Source: Syntrophaceae bacterium UBA6109 (lineage in GTDB: Bacteria > Desulfobacterota > Syntrophia > Syntrophales > UBA6109). From it: 64,000 nt of DNA. The notes beneath the pieces were generated by a model. That model made no database searches, had not been told where the DNA came from, and saw nothing but the letters and a program-made list of their open reading frames with translations. The translations under genes were made by a program, and so were the position numbers. The DNA lies in NCBI GenBank assembly GCA_002428445.1, contig DIWJ01000052.1, positions 109,659 to 173,658 on the forward strand, given 5' to 3'. Of the stretch, positions 44,479 to 55,715 are shown in pieces; the first letter of the stretch is position 1; every line of letters starts with the position of its first letter.

Positions 44479-44826
44479 CTATTTGGTGCGGCCGTCGATA
44501 ACCATGTTCTGGAGCATCTTCCAGGCCTTATCGGCCTTTTCCTTTTCTTCCCGGTCCTTGTCCTGGATGGTGCCGCGGCCCGTCGAGTAAATGATGATGG
44601 TGTCGCCCCTGCCGTCCTTGATCTCTTTGCGGCCGAGGGTATCGTAAGGGTTCGCCTGCTGCGCTTCGCGTTCCTGCTGGATCATGAGACGGATCGTCTC
44701 CTCGCCGACCCCGGCCTTCTTCAGCGCGATCACCTGCTCCGGACTGAGGGCACCCGCAAGAAGAGGAAAAACGGCAAGGAAAATGGCAACAAGCGCCGTG
44801 GCAGACATGAACTTGAGCATCTTCAT
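44479..44826 (-). CDS. small secreted protein of unknown function
   Basis: 115 residues with a clear signal peptide (MKMLKFMSATALVAIFLAVFPLLAGA) and a charged mature part: LSPEQVIALKKAGVGEETIRLMIQQE, a short helical-repeat pattern seen in other small exported proteins, then a Glu/Lys-rich tail. No enzyme motif is seen. Periplasmic location is inferred. Confidence 0.7.
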   Translation of the reverse strand: MKMLKFMSATALVAIFLAVFPLLAGALSPEQVIALKKAGVGEETIRLMIQQEREAQQANPYDTLGRKEIKDGRGDTIIIYSTGRGTIQDKDREEKEKADKAWKMLQNMVIDGRTK

Positions 44827-44943
44827 ACGTGGGTTCCTTTCCCGGAAGTCAGGAATTCTGCTACATCGATGAAATATTCTTTGATTTTATGTCCGGTCGG
44901 CAAATTTTTGCAAGCATTCAATGGAAACAATTGTGACCGCTCG

Positions 44944-44973
44944 TTGACAAATGCTGACGCCTTCAATTATAAT
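44944..44973 (+). promoter_or_regulatory. sigma-70 promoter upstream of the TAXI-TRAP genes
   Basis: TTGACA (44944-44949), an 18 base spacer and TATAAT (44968-44973), both boxes perfect. It faces the TAXI receptor gene 465 bases away. Confidence 0.65.
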
Positions 44974-45071
44974 CACTCCAAAGTCGATGTAACCGCCCTG
45001 GAAGCGTTGCCGACCATTTGCATTTTGGCGCGGTCCCTTCGTTGCGGGGCGGTAAGACGTTCCCCCGGCCT

Positions 45072-45126
45072 GACTCTGATTTAACTCTGTTTTAACTCTG
45101 CTGTAACTCTGCTGTAACTCCGCTGT
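45072..45126 (+). repeat. five 11-base tandem repeats
   Basis: Five units close to TAACTCTGCTG follow each other without gaps (tgactctgatt, taactctgttt, taactctgctg twice, taactccgctg). An 11 base period is one DNA turn, as in direct-repeat binding arrays of OmpR/PhoB-type regulators. They lie about 100 bases downstream of the promoter at 44944-44973. Confidence 0.8.
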
Positions 45127-45437
45127 TCCGGGCCCGGCCGATCCTTCCGCCGGGGAAAGAAAACGATTCTTGTCATGCGAACGAGCGTTTGGCTGCGTGG
45201 AACCCCGTTCAGAAGCCGGGGAGTTTCTTCGCAGACGTTCTGCATCACCGGCGCGGTAAAATGCGGCGGTCGGACGGGAACGCGGTTTCCGGATCCACCC
45301 TTGTCCGACCGGGATCTCGACTGCTGAAGGGGCCTCGCACCGCTGAACCGCAACCGGCGGGAATTCGTTACGCCGCCATGCAGGAGTGTCCTGGCGGCGC
45401 GCCGTACCACATGAAGCGCAGCGAAAGGAGGCAACCG

Positions 45438-46481
45438 ATGTCAGCGACAAGAGCAGGTCATGCATGTGCGGTATTCGCGGCGGTCCTTGCCGCAGCCTTT
45501 GCGGTCTCGGCGATCAACCCCGCTTATGCAGCGGAGCGCAAGTCGATCCGCTGGGCCACGTCCAGCACGGGTTCCTATGGCTACAAGGTCGCAGCCCAGA
45601 TGACCGGCGTGCTGGAGAAAGCACTCGGCGGCGAATACACCGTCACGGTCAATCCCTACCCGTCGACGACCGGCGCCATGAAGGCGACCATGGACGGCAA
45701 CGGCGAGATCGGCTACACGGCCGACGTCGGGATGACCGATGTCTACGCCAAAACCGGCGCCTTCAAAGACTACACGGCCGGCAAGTCGAGGCTCGTCCAC
45801 ACCTGGTACGCCTATCCGATGGAATCGTTCATGGCCGTTTACAGCTCCAACGCGGGAAAATACAGATCCTGGGGCGATTTCAGCGGCAAGCCAGTGTTCT
45901 TCACACCCGCCGGCTTCATGAACTGGCTGAATTTTCAGCGGATCTATAAGGCGCTCGGCTACCAGTTCAAGCACGTCCAGATCGGCGAAGCGGCCCAGGG
46001 TGATGCGCTTCAGGCCGGCACCATCACCGGCGCTGTTGCCTACACGACCGCCGGCCGGTCGCTTGCGTCCTACTGGCGGGAGACGGAGCTGCGCGTCAAC
46101 ATCAGTGTCATCAATCCGAGCCCGGACGAAGTCAAAAAACTGACAGCAGCCAATCTGGCCCCCGTGGAGATTGATCCCAAGAAGGTCTTCAGCAAGGACG
46201 TCGGCGTGAAGACGATCCTGGGTGTGCCGCTTCTGTTCGCCTACAATGTGCGTGAAGACATGCCCGGGGAGATCGTCTACAAGATGCTGAACAGGTTCGA
46301 TGCTGATCGCGAAAAACTCGCCAAAGCCGATCCGGGCTTCACGCCGATGGCGCGCGATTTCGTCGGCATGCAGGTACAAGGCATCAAGGCCAATCCGCAT
46401 ATCCCCGTTCACGCGGGAATGGCGAAGTTCCTCAAGGAGCGCGGGGCCTGGAACGACAAGTGGTCGATTGCCGGCAAGTAA
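45438..46481 (+). CDS. TAXI family TRAP transporter solute receptor
   Basis: 347 residues with a signal peptide (cleavage after NPAYA, near 34). The mature part begins ERKSIRWATSSTGSYGYKVAAQMTGVLEKAL, the TAXI receptor pattern. It binds the substrate of the TRAP permease encoded just downstream. AAAGGAGG precedes the ATG at 45438; a long upstream open frame is not homologous. Confidence 0.9.
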   Translation: MSATRAGHACAVFAAVLAAAFAVSAINPAYAAERKSIRWATSSTGSYGYKVAAQMTGVLEKALGGEYTVTVNPYPSTTGAMKATMDGNGEIGYTADVGMTDVYAKTGAFKDYTAGKSRLVHTWYAYPMESFMAVYSSNAGKYRSWGDFSGKPVFFTPAGFMNWLNFQRIYKALGYQFKHVQIGEAAQGDALQAGTITGAVAYTTAGRSLASYWRETELRVNISVINPSPDEVKKLTAANLAPVEIDPKKVFSKDVGVKTILGVPLLFAYNVREDMPGEIVYKMLNRFDADREKLAKADPGFTPMARDFVGMQVQGIKANPHIPVHAGMAKFLKERGAWNDKWSIAGK

Positions 46482-46664
46482 CCGCAAGAGGTTGCCGGTC
46501 GCCCGGGGACCTGCACCGCGATGGGGCAGCTTCCCGCCCCTGCATCAGCGTTTATCCCGCGCAGGACACGGTATCGGAGGGAGGAGTCTTGACGTTGACC
46601 GTAGAACTTTTCGCCGGGCACCGCCATAGGTGAAGCAGGCGCCCCGGCGGGGGAGGGGGCAATC

Positions 46665-48623
46665 ATGCAGATCGACCGGATCACGCGCCACGTCAATCTC
46701 AACAACCTCATCTTCCTCTTGTCGATCGCAATGTTCGCCTGGCTGTGCTGGTATTTCTACACCGGTTACGGCGGTCCGACCGAGTTGGTGGCAAGCCTCG
46801 TGCCGATCGCCCTGATGGTGCGGATCCTGCGCATGCACAAGAACGGCTACATCTACAAGAGCCTCCCCGCGGCTGCGAATTCTGTCATCGTCTTGATCTA
46901 TCTCGGCATCTGCGTTTACGCGTTCTATCATTTTTTCACGGAATACGAGCAGATCGCGATCTGGCGCCAGGGGTCTTATACCCGGGAAGACTTCATCATG
47001 GGTCTCCTGGTTTTCCTGCTGGTCATGGAGCTGTCCCGGAAGGTCCACGCGGAGCTGTTCTGGATGAATGTGATTCTGGTGGTCTACACGCTTTGGGGAT
47101 ATCTGAGCCCGATTGATTTCTTCTGGCACCCCGGGACTTCCTTCTACCGGGTGATCACGTCGAGCACGGTCGAGATCTCGACCGGCATCTACGGACTCTA
47201 CGCCCAGATCGCCCTGACGACCATCGCGGCGTTCCTGCTGCTGGCGGCGGCGGCGAGCGGCTTCGACGCCCAGAGTGCGATGGTCAGCTTCATGCGGCGG
47301 ATCGCCGGAAAGTCACGGCATACGATCCCCCAGACGGCCGTGCTCGCCTCGTCCTCGATCGGCATGGTCAGCGGCAGCGGCGCTGCGAATGCCACAGTGG
47401 TCGGCGCCTTTACGATCCCGCTGATGAAACGCTATGGCGTGCCGGGCGAGTTTGCCGCCGCCGTGGAAACCGCGGCGTCCATGGGCGGACTGATCATGCC
47501 GCCGGTGATGGCGGTCGCCGGCTTCGTGATGGCGGAATTCCTCGGTGTTCCTTACTGGAGCGTCGTCGTCCGCGGCTTTGCCCTTGCATTCATTTACTAC
47601 TCCACGCTCTCCCTGTCCATTTACCTGCTGAGCGTGAGCCTGATGCCCGCGGCGCCGATCGAGGCGACGACCATGCCGATCTACGAGCAGCTCAAGACGG
47701 TGATCTTCTTCATGGGGATCGTCTTTCTGACCGTTCTGATGGGCCTGCTCAACTACGGCGAGCAGCTGTCGGGGCTCTACACCGGCGCCTTCATCTTCAC
47801 GCTCCTCATCTTCCTGTATGGCTGTTTCAAATACGTATTGAAGGACCCGGCAACGGAGAAGGACAGGCTTCTGACGAACATCCGCATCATGATCGAGACG
47901 CATGCCGATATGACGTCCTATCTCCTCCTTCTGCTGGCGACCCTCGGTATCATGGTCGGCCTGTTTACCGTGACCGGCTTCATCAACCGCATGGGAGGCA
48001 TGCTCCTGCGCGTCGGCGAGTGGCACATCATTGCGCTCATCCTGATGGCCTGGATATTCGGCTGGCTCGTCGGCACGGGCCTGCCGCCGACGGCCACCTA
48101 TATCGTCCTGGCGGTCATCATCGTTGACCCCATGCGCAGCCTCGGCATCGATCCCTGGGTCGCACACTTCTTTGCCTTTCTGCTGGCGGTCTGGGGCGAA
48201 TTGTCGCCGCCGACCTCGCTTACCGCGGCGGTCTCCGCCCGCATCGCGGCGGCGTCCTTCATGCTGACCATGTGGCAGGCGCTCAAACTGTGCCTGCCCA
48301 TCACGCTGATGACCTTTGCCATCTTCCTGCGCTCCGACATCGTCATGAGACCGGGCTGGCCCCAGATCGCCGATACCCTGCTCGTGTCAATCGCCTGCTG
48401 CGGTATTACCTTCGCCATCTTCGGGCAGTTCGTCCGCCGCCGGATCCTGAACGCGGCGCTGCGCGCTGCGCTGGCCATCGCCTCGCTCGTCATCATGTTC
48501 CATCCGGACGGCCATGTCTCTCTGATGGTTGCCGCGATCGTGCTGCCGGCAATCATCTACGGCGTTACGTGTCATCGGCGGATCGCACCGCCGAAGGACG
48601 ACTTGCAGCCGCAACCCGAATGA
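46665..48623 (+). CDS. TRAP transporter fused permease (DctQ-DctM fusion)
   Basis: 652 residues with more than a dozen membrane segments. The N-terminal part replaces the small DctQ-like subunit, and the DctM-like part carries SGSGAANATVVGAFTIPLMKRYG and GTGLPPTATYIVL. Fused permeases of this type work with TAXI receptors, as here. GGAGGGGG precedes the ATG. The 183 base gap to the receptor gene holds no gene. Confidence 0.92.
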   Translation: MQIDRITRHVNLNNLIFLLSIAMFAWLCWYFYTGYGGPTELVASLVPIALMVRILRMHKNGYIYKSLPAAANSVIVLIYLGICVYAFYHFFTEYEQIAIWRQGSYTREDFIMGLLVFLLVMELSRKVHAELFWMNVILVVYTLWGYLSPIDFFWHPGTSFYRVITSSTVEISTGIYGLYAQIALTTIAAFLLLAAAASGFDAQSAMVSFMRRIAGKSRHTIPQTAVLASSSIGMVSGSGAANATVVGAFTIPLMKRYGVPGEFAAAVETAASMGGLIMPPVMAVAGFVMAEFLGVPYWSVVVRGFALAFIYYSTLSLSIYLLSVSLMPAAPIEATTMPIYEQLKTVIFFMGIVFLTVLMGLLNYGEQLSGLYTGAFIFTLLIFLYGCFKYVLKDPATEKDRLLTNIRIMIETHADMTSYLLLLLATLGIMVGLFTVTGFINRMGGMLLRVGEWHIIALILMAWIFGWLVGTGLPPTATYIVLAVIIVDPMRSLGIDPWVAHFFAFLLAVWGELSPPTSLTAAVSARIAAASFMLTMWQALKLCLPITLMTFAIFLRSDIVMRPGWPQIADTLLVSIACCGITFAIFGQFVRRRILNAALRAALAIASLVIMFHPDGHVSLMVAAIVLPAIIYGVTCHRRIAPPKDDLQPQPE

Positions 48624-48827
48624 TCGATGCCGACAGCCCGACGAAAGCTGTCACGCTATGTGTTGGGATGCATTCGCGGAAATGCGGGAGGGAAATGACG
48701 ATCATCATCAGGGCGCGGAGCGGAGATATTCTCTTGTCAACGGTTCATCTCTAACGCGGTCAGGGGACAGGCAAAGGGTAGAAAATCCATGCAAGGAAGT
48801 CTTTTGAAGGGAAGGGAGGTGTTTCCC

Positions 48828-49268
48828 ATGTATCAAAAGGTCCTGGTTCCCCTTGACGGTTCGCCGCTGGCCGAGTGCGCGTTGCCCGAAGTGAAGCACC
48901 TGGCAACGGGGGGATTTATCGGGGAGGTTCTCCTGGTCAGCGTGGTCGAAAGTTACTCCGTGGCCTTTGCGGAAAGTGTTGATGCCTCCGCTTTGCATGC
49001 CGCCCATCGCGAAGCCGCTGCGGCCTATCTGGACGGCATCCAGAAGAAACTCGTTACAGAAGGTATCAAAACGACAATGGATTTGCTGGAGGGGAGTCCC
49101 GCCCCGGCCATCGTGGACTACGCAAAAGAAAACAAGGTCAACCTGATCGTTATCGCCACCCACGGTCACACCGGCATGGCACGACTGATGTTCGGCAGCG
49201 TAGCACTTCGTGTCCTGCATGACGCCCACACACCGGTGCTCCTGATCCGTCCGGAGGAGTGCCGCTGA
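48828..49268 (+). CDS. universal stress protein (ATP-binding UspA type)
   Basis: 146 residues. KVLVPLDGSPLAECALP at the start and THGHTGMARLMFGSVALRVL near 115 give a complete GX2GX9GS nucleotide-binding motif, unlike the Usp at 17.1 kb. Usp proteins encoded beside TRAP genes can regulate transport (TeaD in Halomonas is the known case), which fits this position. GGGAGG precedes the ATG at 48828. Confidence 0.9.
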   Translation: MYQKVLVPLDGSPLAECALPEVKHLATGGFIGEVLLVSVVESYSVAFAESVDASALHAAHREAAAAYLDGIQKKLVTEGIKTTMDLLEGSPAPAIVDYAKENKVNLIVIATHGHTGMARLMFGSVALRVLHDAHTPVLLIRPEECR

Positions 49269-49374
49269 GGCAAAATCCGGGAATTTGGGGACGTCGCAGC
49301 CGCACTCAGGGCTTTCGGCAAGGCGTCCCCGAAATCTCTCTTTCCACAATCCGGCAACGGCGCTCCAGAGTCTT

Positions 49375-51483
49375 TCAAGAGGAAGGCAGGAGTCCCGATT
49401 GCTGGAGGCGGTCGCGCAGGCCGCCGATCCCCACGGCCGGCTCCTGGCAGGCGAAGCCGCTGCAGATGTAGGCCGTTGCGAGGCCGCGGAGGGGCGTCAT
49501 GCCGGCCGTGAACGGGGCGATCTCCGCCAGCGTTTTCCCGTCCGGAGGGCGCAGGAGAACGACCGCGTGGGGAAGATGAAGGCGTCCGAATTCTGCAACC
49601 ATCTCCCGGGTATCCGCCGCGGCCGGATCCCCGGCGATCACGACCTCGAACGGCGGTCCGAGGAGAAAATCAACGGCCATAAGAAAGAAGGCATGGGAGG
49701 AGGGCGACCGCCCCGCCGCGCCGGCCAGAAGGCGGGCTGCCTTCAGCCCCTCTTCCTCGAGTGAGGCGTCCCCCGTCATCCTGGCGAGGCGGAGGAGATT
49801 CAGAACGGCGACGGCGTTTCCGGACGGAATCGCGCCGTCGTACAGTTCTTTTTTGCGGACGAGGAGATCGGCCGCATCGGCGGACGCAAAAAAGAAACCA
49901 CCCTCTTTGTCTCCGAAGAGCTTCGAGAGTTTCTTCTGAAGACCGAGCGCAGCCTCCAGGCGGCACGCATCGAAACCCGCGCCGTAGAGTTCGAGAAGTC
50001 CCCAGACCAGGAAGGCGTAGTCGTCGAGATTTCCCGCGAAGTCCGCCTCGCCGCCGCGCCAGCGGTGGAGGAGACGGCCATCCGGCGTGCGCATCTTCGA
50101 CTCGATGAAATCGGCGGCCCTTTCGGCTGCCTCGAGGTAGGACCGGTCGCCCAGAATCTGAGCCCCGCGGGCGAGCGCCGCGATCATGAGGCCGTTCCAG
50201 TCCGCGAGGACCTTGTCGTCCTTCAGCGGCGGGACGCGTTTCCTCCGGGCGCCAAAAAGGATTTTCCTTGCCTGCGCCCACTTCGCGGCCGTTTCTTCAG
50301 GCGGGATCTGCAGCGCTTCGGCCGCCTCATCCGGCGGCTCGGCAAGATACAGGATGTTCGTCCCGAGTCGCTCCCCCGTCGCCTCTTCGGCGAAGTTCCC
50401 TTCGGGCCGGACCCCGAAGAGGCGGGAGACGAATTCTCCTTCATTCTTCCCGAGCAGTTTCAGGATCTCTTCTTTGCGCCAGAGATAGAACTTCCCCTCT
50501 TCGCCCTCGCTGTCGGCATCTTCGGCGGCGTAGAAGGCCCCCTCCGGAGAGGTCATATCCCTGAGAACATAAGTGAAGATTTCCCGCGCCGTGCTCGCAT
50601 AGAGCGGATCCGCCGTCGCCTGGAAGGCCTCCAGGTAGGCGATCGCAAGGAGGGCCTGATCGTAGAGCATCTTCTCGAAATGCGGAAGGAGCCAGTGCTC
50701 GTCAGTGCTGTAGCGGTGGAACCCGAAGCCGACATGATCGAAAATGCCGCCCATGCGCATCGCCTTGAGCGTCCTTTCGGCCATCGTCAGGGCCCTGTAG
50801 TCGCCCTTCCGGCGGGCGTAACGCAGAAGGAAGAGAATCTGGTGAGGCATGGGAAATTTCGGCCTGGTGCCGAAGCCGCCGTTTTCGGGATCGAAGGAGG
50901 CCTCCATCTCGGCCCTGGCCTCGTCCAGAAGCCCCGCGGAGACCTCGCCTGCGCCGCCGTCCTGCGCAGCATCCCGCAGGGCCTGTGAAATCTGGCCCGC
51001 CGCCGCGACGAGATCGGCCCGCCGCGTCTTCCACATCTCCCGGACGCGGGGGATCAGGTCCATCATGCCGATCCGGCCGGCGCGGCTGGTCTTTGGGTAA
51101 TAGGTGCCGGCGAAGAAGGGGGTGCGGTCGGGTGTGAGGATCGCGGTAAGGGGCCAGCCCCCGGCGCCGGTCAGCATCTGGCAGGCCGTCATGTAGATAT
51201 GGTCGATATCCGGCCTCTCCTCGCGGTCCACCTTGATATTGACAAAGACCTCGTTCAGAAGCGCCGCGACTTCCTCGTCCTCGAAGGATTCGTGCGCCAT
51301 GACGTGGCACCAGTGGCAGGAGGAATAGCCGATGGAGAGAAAGACGGGCTTGTCTTCGCGCCGGGCCTTGGCGAAGGCCTCCTCTCCCCAGGGATGCCAG
51401 TCCACGGGGTTCCCGGCATGCTGGAGAAGGTAGGGGCTCTTTTCCGCCGCGAGGCGGTTGGCGGGACGTTCGGATTTTTTCAT
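49375..51483 (-). CDS. DUF255 thioredoxin-domain protein (YyaL/SPATA20 family)
   Basis: 702 residues. An N-terminal thioredoxin-like domain ([21 protein letters not shown], then SSCHWCHVM with CXXC near 55) is followed by an (alpha/alpha)6-type glycosidase-like barrel with [17 protein letters not shown] and FHFEKM-type motifs. The function of the family is not established. It overlaps no neighbour; pgi follows it upstream on the same strand, about 10 bases apart. Confidence 0.9.
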   Translation of the reverse strand: MKKSERPANRLAAEKSPYLLQHAGNPVDWHPWGEEAFAKARREDKPVFLSIGYSSCHWCHVMAHESFEDEEVAALLNEVFVNIKVDREERPDIDHIYMTACQMLTGAGGWPLTAILTPDRTPFFAGTYYPKTSRAGRIGMMDLIPRVREMWKTRRADLVAAAGQISQALRDAAQDGGAGEVSAGLLDEARAEMEASFDPENGGFGTRPKFPMPHQILFLLRYARRKGDYRALTMAERTLKAMRMGGIFDHVGFGFHRYSTDEHWLLPHFEKMLYDQALLAIAYLEAFQATADPLYASTAREIFTYVLRDMTSPEGAFYAAEDADSEGEEGKFYLWRKEEILKLLGKNEGEFVSRLFGVRPEGNFAEEATGERLGTNILYLAEPPDEAAEALQIPPEETAAKWAQARKILFGARRKRVPPLKDDKVLADWNGLMIAALARGAQILGDRSYLEAAERAADFIESKMRTPDGRLLHRWRGGEADFAGNLDDYAFLVWGLLELYGAGFDACRLEAALGLQKKLSKLFGDKEGGFFFASADAADLLVRKKELYDGAIPSGNAVAVLNLLRLARMTGDASLEEEGLKAARLLAGAAGRSPSSHAFFLMAVDFLLGPPFEVVIAGDPAAADTREMVAEFGRLHLPHAVVLLRPPDGKTLAEIAPFTAGMTPLRGLATAYICSGFACQEPAVGIGGLRDRLQQSGLLPSS

Positions 51484-51493
51484 CGGGACCCTT

Positions 51494-53188
51494 CTAAAGT
51501 CCTGCGGCGATCGCTCTGATGGCGCCGGCCGGATCGCCTCCCAGGTGAAAACGGATGACGGGCCGGCCCGCCGCCGCCAGCGCCCGCCGGTCGCCCAGGG
51601 CCTGGGCGGTCTTCAGGATGCCGAAACTCACGGTCGATTCTTTCGCTCCCAGATCGTCGGGGATCGGCGCGTCGCGGATATCGTCGGCCGTGAACTGGAC
51701 GAAGACCCCCTTGCCCCCATCTCCCTTGTGGAGCTGTCCCGTCGAGTGGAGGAAGCGCGGCCCGTAACCCGACGTCGCGGCGAGGCGGCGGCGGTCGCGG
51801 ATACGCGTGCGGAGCAGCGACAGCGCTTCATCGACGGCGGCCGCGGGCTGGACATAGGCCATGATCGCCGCGTAGGAGCCTTCGCCGGCCCGCTCCAGGA
51901 AAGACGAGAGCGCCGCGACGGGGGAAGCCGCGCCGGGGGCGCCGTAGACCGCGATATCGCCGAACGCCGCATCCGGTTGCTCCGGGGGGAAGACTCCCTC
52001 TTTCCGGTAGACCGCCATCATTTCGCGCGCGGCCTTCTTGGCCGCCTCCACGTTCGGCTGGTCAAAGGGGTTCACGGACAGGACATGACAGGCGACCGCG
52101 GTCGCGATTTCCCACTGGAAGTACTGGGCGCCGAGGTCGAACCGGTCCTTCAGGACGATCTCGATCACCGGGTGTCCGGCAGCGGCCAGGGCATCCGCGC
52201 GCGGCTTTTCGTGAGCGACGCCGAGGCCGACGAAGACAAAGAGACGGTCGCTGCCGTAAACGTCCGGAGGGGCTGGATTCTCGCCGACTACCGGAAGAAT
52301 CCCTTTTCCTTCCTTGCCCGTGCTCTCTGCGATCAGCTGTTCGACCCAGTCGCCGAAACTCGCAATCTCCGGGGAAAGAAAAAATTGGACCTTGTCGCGG
52401 CCGAGGCCGGCAAGCGCACCCAGGATCGCCCCCAGGAAGGCGCCGGACAGCCCGCCGCGGCCGGCGGTTTCTCTCTTCTCCTCACCGGCGGCTGCCCTCG
52501 CCCGGGCGAGGATCGCCGCGACATCGACACCCAGGAGAGCGGCGGGGACGAGGCCGAAATAGGAGAGCGCCGAATACCGTCCCCCGATGTCCGGATCGTT
52601 GAGAAAGGCCGCACGGAAGCGGCGGTCCGCCGCGATCTGCGCGATGGCGCTGCCCGGGTCCGTGATGGCGGCAAAATGCCGGCCCGCCTCGGCTTCACCC
52701 AGACGATCGCAGGCGAGGCCGTAGAAGTACTTCAGGAAGGAAAAGGTCTCGACCGTACCGCCGGATTTCGTGGAGACGATGTAGGCAGTCCGCTTCGGGT
52801 CGAGCCGATCGGCGAAGGAGAGGACCGTTCCGGGGTCGGTGCTGTCGAGGACGTGGAGATCGAAAAAGCCATTCGCCACGCCGAAGACCTTGCGGAAAAC
52901 CTCGGGCGCGAGGCTGGAGCCGCCCATGCCCAGGAGGAGGCAGTCCGTGAAGCCGTCCCTCTTCAGCCCTTCGGCAAAAGAGCGGATCGCCGGGAGATTC
53001 GCCTCCATGACCTCCGGCGAGGCGAGCCATCCCAGGCGGTTGGCGATCTCCGCCGGTTCGGGTTTCCAGACGGTGAAATCCCTCTCCCAGATGCGTTCCA
53101 CGACGCGTTCCGCCCGCAGCCGCGCGAAGACCTCATCCGCGGCGGCACCACAGGAACCGAGCCTCGCCGATCCGACCATGCCCGCCAT
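51494..53188 (-). CDS. pgi: glucose-6-phosphate isomerase
   Basis: 564 residues of the SIS-fold isomerase family: [12 protein letters not shown] near 88, [17 protein letters not shown] near 140 and [18 protein letters not shown]. It resembles the isomerase half of the transaldolase-isomerase fusions of related bacteria, but no transaldolase domain is attached. Interconverts glucose-6-P and fructose-6-P. It lies downstream of transketolase on the same strand, so a sugar-phosphate operon is likely. Confidence 0.9.
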   Translation of the reverse strand: MAGMVGSARLGSCGAAADEVFARLRAERVVERIWERDFTVWKPEPAEIANRLGWLASPEVMEANLPAIRSFAEGLKRDGFTDCLLLGMGGSSLAPEVFRKVFGVANGFFDLHVLDSTDPGTVLSFADRLDPKRTAYIVSTKSGGTVETFSFLKYFYGLACDRLGEAEAGRHFAAITDPGSAIAQIAADRRFRAAFLNDPDIGGRYSALSYFGLVPAALLGVDVAAILARARAAAGEEKRETAGRGGLSGAFLGAILGALAGLGRDKVQFFLSPEIASFGDWVEQLIAESTGKEGKGILPVVGENPAPPDVYGSDRLFVFVGLGVAHEKPRADALAAAGHPVIEIVLKDRFDLGAQYFQWEIATAVACHVLSVNPFDQPNVEAAKKAAREMMAVYRKEGVFPPEQPDAAFGDIAVYGAPGAASPVAALSSFLERAGEGSYAAIMAYVQPAAAVDEALSLLRTRIRDRRRLAATSGYGPRFLHSTGQLHKGDGGKGVFVQFTADDIRDAPIPDDLGAKESTVSFGILKTAQALGDRRALAAAGRPVIRFHLGGDPAGAIRAIAAGL

Positions 53189-53254
53189 CGCCGCACCTCC
53201 TGCCTGGAATCGAGAGAAGAATGCCTGTCCCGGTCTGCTGCCATCTTCCGGGAT

Positions 53255-55312
53255 CTACCGCATCAGCAGTTCCTTCACCTTCGCCACCGCCGCGTCCGCG
53301 GAAAACCCGAATTTTTCGAACAGGATCTTTGCCGGCGCACTCGCGCCGAAGCTCTTCATGCCGATCACCGCCCCGTCGAGGCCGACGTAGTGCTCCCATC
53401 CCAGCCCGATCCCCGCTTCCAGGGCCACGCGGAGACGGATGGAAGGCGGCAGGACGGCATGCCGGTAGGCCTGCGGCTGCTCGTCGAAGATCTCCCAGCT
53501 CGGCATCGATACGACGCGCGCCCCGATCCCCTCATCCGCGAGCCTCTGCGCCGCCTGCAGGGCCAGCGCCACCTCGGAACCCGTCGCAAGGAGGATCGCC
53601 TGCGGCGTCCCCGTCGACTGCTCCCAAAGGACATAGCCTCCCTGCCGCAGGCCGGTTGCCGGGGCAATCCCGGGGGCCTTGAGCAGGGGCACGTTCTGGC
53701 GCGTGAAGATGAGCGCCGTCGGTCCCTTGCGGTTTGCGACGGCGAACCGCCACGCCTCGACGGTCTCGCAGGCATCCGCCGGCCTCAGTACGGTGAGGTT
53801 CGGCAGCATGCGCAGTTGCATGAGTTGCTCGACGGGCTGGTGTGTCGGACCGTCCTCGCCGACGCCGATGCTGTCGTGCGTAAAGACATAGACCACGCGC
53901 AGCTTCATGAGCGCCGCCAGGCGGATCGAGGGACGCATGTAGTCGCTGAAGGTGAAGAACGTTCCCGTGAAGGGGAGAATCCCGCCGTGGATGGCCATGC
54001 CGGAGGCCGCGGCGGCCATGGCGTGCTCGCGGACGCCGAAATGGACGTTCCTCCCGGCATAGCTCCAGCCGCCGCCTACGGCGCCCGGGATGTCTGTCGC
54101 GCCCGCCGCGGGACGCTCGAAATCCCCGCCTCCCTTGATCCACGTGAAGCAGGACGGGTTGAGATCGGCGGATCCGCCCATCAGTTCGGGCAGGACGGGG
54201 GCGAGGGCCTGCAGGATCGTCTCGGACGTCTTCCGCGTCGCCTGATCCTTCGCATCCGGCCGAATGACCGGGAGGGCCGCCTCCCAGCCCTCTTTCAATT
54301 CGCCCGCCATGACGCGGCGGAATTCGGCGGCCTCTTCGGCATGCTCCTTCTTATAGCGGCGGAAGCATTTCTCCCACGAGTCCTGCAGGGCGCGGCCCCT
54401 CTCGACGGAGCCGCGGAAGAAGGCCAGGACATCCCCCGGAATCAGGAACGCGGGCTCTTCCGGCCAGCCGAGGGCCAGCTTGGCTGCCTTCGTCTCCTCG
54501 GGACCAAGGGGTGAACCGTGGGATTCGAAGGTACCGCCCTTCTTCGGGGCGCCGTAGCCGATGGTCGTCCGGACGGCGATCAGCGAGGGCCTGTTCTTTT
54601 CCTCCTTCGCCGCCGCGATCGCGCGATCCAGGTTGTCGACGTCGTTCCCGTCGGCGACGCTCTCCACATGCCAGCCGCAGGCGGCGAAGCGCCCGCCCAC
54701 GTCCTCGGTGAAGGCGAGCGCGGTCGAGCCGGCCAGAGACACCTTGTTGTCGTCGTACAGAACGATCAGTTTCCCCAATCCCAGGTGCCCGGCAAGTGAA
54801 CAGGCCTCTGCGGCCACGCCTTCCATAAGGTCCCCGTCACTCGCGAACACGTAGGTGCAATGATCGACGATGTCGAAGCCGGGCCGGTTGAAGCGGGCGG
54901 CCAGATGCGCCTCGGCGATCGCCATTCCCACCGCCGTCGCGAATCCCTGCCCGAGAGGTCCGGTCGTCACTTCCACGCCAGGGATGCAACCGTACTCGGG
55001 ATGGCCGGGCGTGCAGCTCTCCCACTGCCGGAAGGCGCCGATGTCCTCCAGTTTCAGCCCGTAGCCCGTCAGGTGCAGCATGGCATACAGGAGCATCGAG
55101 GCGTGCCCGGCGGACAGAACGAAGCGGTCGCGGTCCGGCCAGTTCGGATCGGCGGGGTTGTGCCGGAGGTGCCGCATCCAGAGGGTGTAGGCGGCGGCCG
55201 CCGCACCCATGGGCATTCCGGGATGCCCGGACTTGGCCTTTTCCACCGCATCCACAGCCAAAAACCGGATCGTATTGATGCATTTCTGCTCGAAGTTCTG
55301 TAAGTCGCTCAT
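53255..55312 (-). CDS. tkt: transketolase
   Basis: 685 residues. HPGMPMG near 31, [32 protein letters not shown] (thiamine diphosphate and metal site) near 155-185 and [20 protein letters not shown] near 465 are the standard blocks. A C-terminal transketolase domain completes the fold. It exchanges C2 units in the non-oxidative pentose phosphate pathway. GAGGAGAAGCAG precedes the ATG at 55312. Confidence 0.94.
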   Translation of the reverse strand: MSDLQNFEQKCINTIRFLAVDAVEKAKSGHPGMPMGAAAAAYTLWMRHLRHNPADPNWPDRDRFVLSAGHASMLLYAMLHLTGYGLKLEDIGAFRQWESCTPGHPEYGCIPGVEVTTGPLGQGFATAVGMAIAEAHLAARFNRPGFDIVDHCTYVFASDGDLMEGVAAEACSLAGHLGLGKLIVLYDDNKVSLAGSTALAFTEDVGGRFAACGWHVESVADGNDVDNLDRAIAAAKEEKNRPSLIAVRTTIGYGAPKKGGTFESHGSPLGPEETKAAKLALGWPEEPAFLIPGDVLAFFRGSVERGRALQDSWEKCFRRYKKEHAEEAAEFRRVMAGELKEGWEAALPVIRPDAKDQATRKTSETILQALAPVLPELMGGSADLNPSCFTWIKGGGDFERPAAGATDIPGAVGGGWSYAGRNVHFGVREHAMAAAASGMAIHGGILPFTGTFFTFSDYMRPSIRLAALMKLRVVYVFTHDSIGVGEDGPTHQPVEQLMQLRMLPNLTVLRPADACETVEAWRFAVANRKGPTALIFTRQNVPLLKAPGIAPATGLRQGGYVLWEQSTGTPQAILLATGSEVALALQAAQRLADEGIGARVVSMPSWEIFDEQPQAYRHAVLPPSIRLRVALEAGIGLGWEHYVGLDGAVIGMKSFGASAPAKILFEKFGFSADAAVAKVKELLMR

Positions 55313-55715
55313 CTGCTTCTCCTCGGGTTCATTCGCAGAGTCTCTCCCGCCATCCGGAGAGCCCTGCGGAGACCCGTTTTTTTGAAACATCTGTATGCGG
55401 AAACGGCGGGCCTGTCAAGCGGCGGGAAGATCGCGGGGGGTTGAGATGACTTCGTATCTGTTGTCAAACCAAATCACTTACACGATGTCTTACGGTTTAC
55501 AGGAAAGAATTTTCGGCGGGTAGATATCTCTGCCCTTTCCCGGACCTTCATTGTCAGTTTGTTACGTATAGCTTCCTGAAAGAGAGCATCCGCTGATTAT
55601 GGCGTATATTCACACTTTCAACTGGTAATGATTACGATAATAGATGATAGAGTGTTTTCAATTCAAGTCGAGTGAAAAATGTTCGATATATACGTCCTGG
55701 AAGGGAGAGGAATTT
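55313..55715. other. AT-rich intergenic region, no gene seen
   Basis: 403 bases between transketolase (leftward) and the Ntn hydrolase (rightward). Base composition drops sharply in GC compared with the left flank, marking the start of a patch that looks foreign. No tRNA, repeat or second attC-like site was found. Promoter boxes are only loosely matched. Confidence 0.4.

Larger units (their letters stand above)
44827..45437. other. 611 base intergenic region with a promoter and helical-phase repeats
   Basis: It lies between the small secreted protein (leftward) and the TAXI receptor gene (rightward). It contains a near-consensus promoter at 44944-44973 and five 11-base direct repeats at 45072-45126. 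No convincing protein frame or RNA gene was recognised in the remainder, which would form a leader of about 460 bases. Confidence 0.5.

Noticed and set aside
44887..45465. A 192-codon open frame on the minus strand upstream of the TAXI gene
   Set aside because: No recognised domain, odd composition caused by the 11-base repeats, and it runs against the promoter at 44944 and across the TAXI start.
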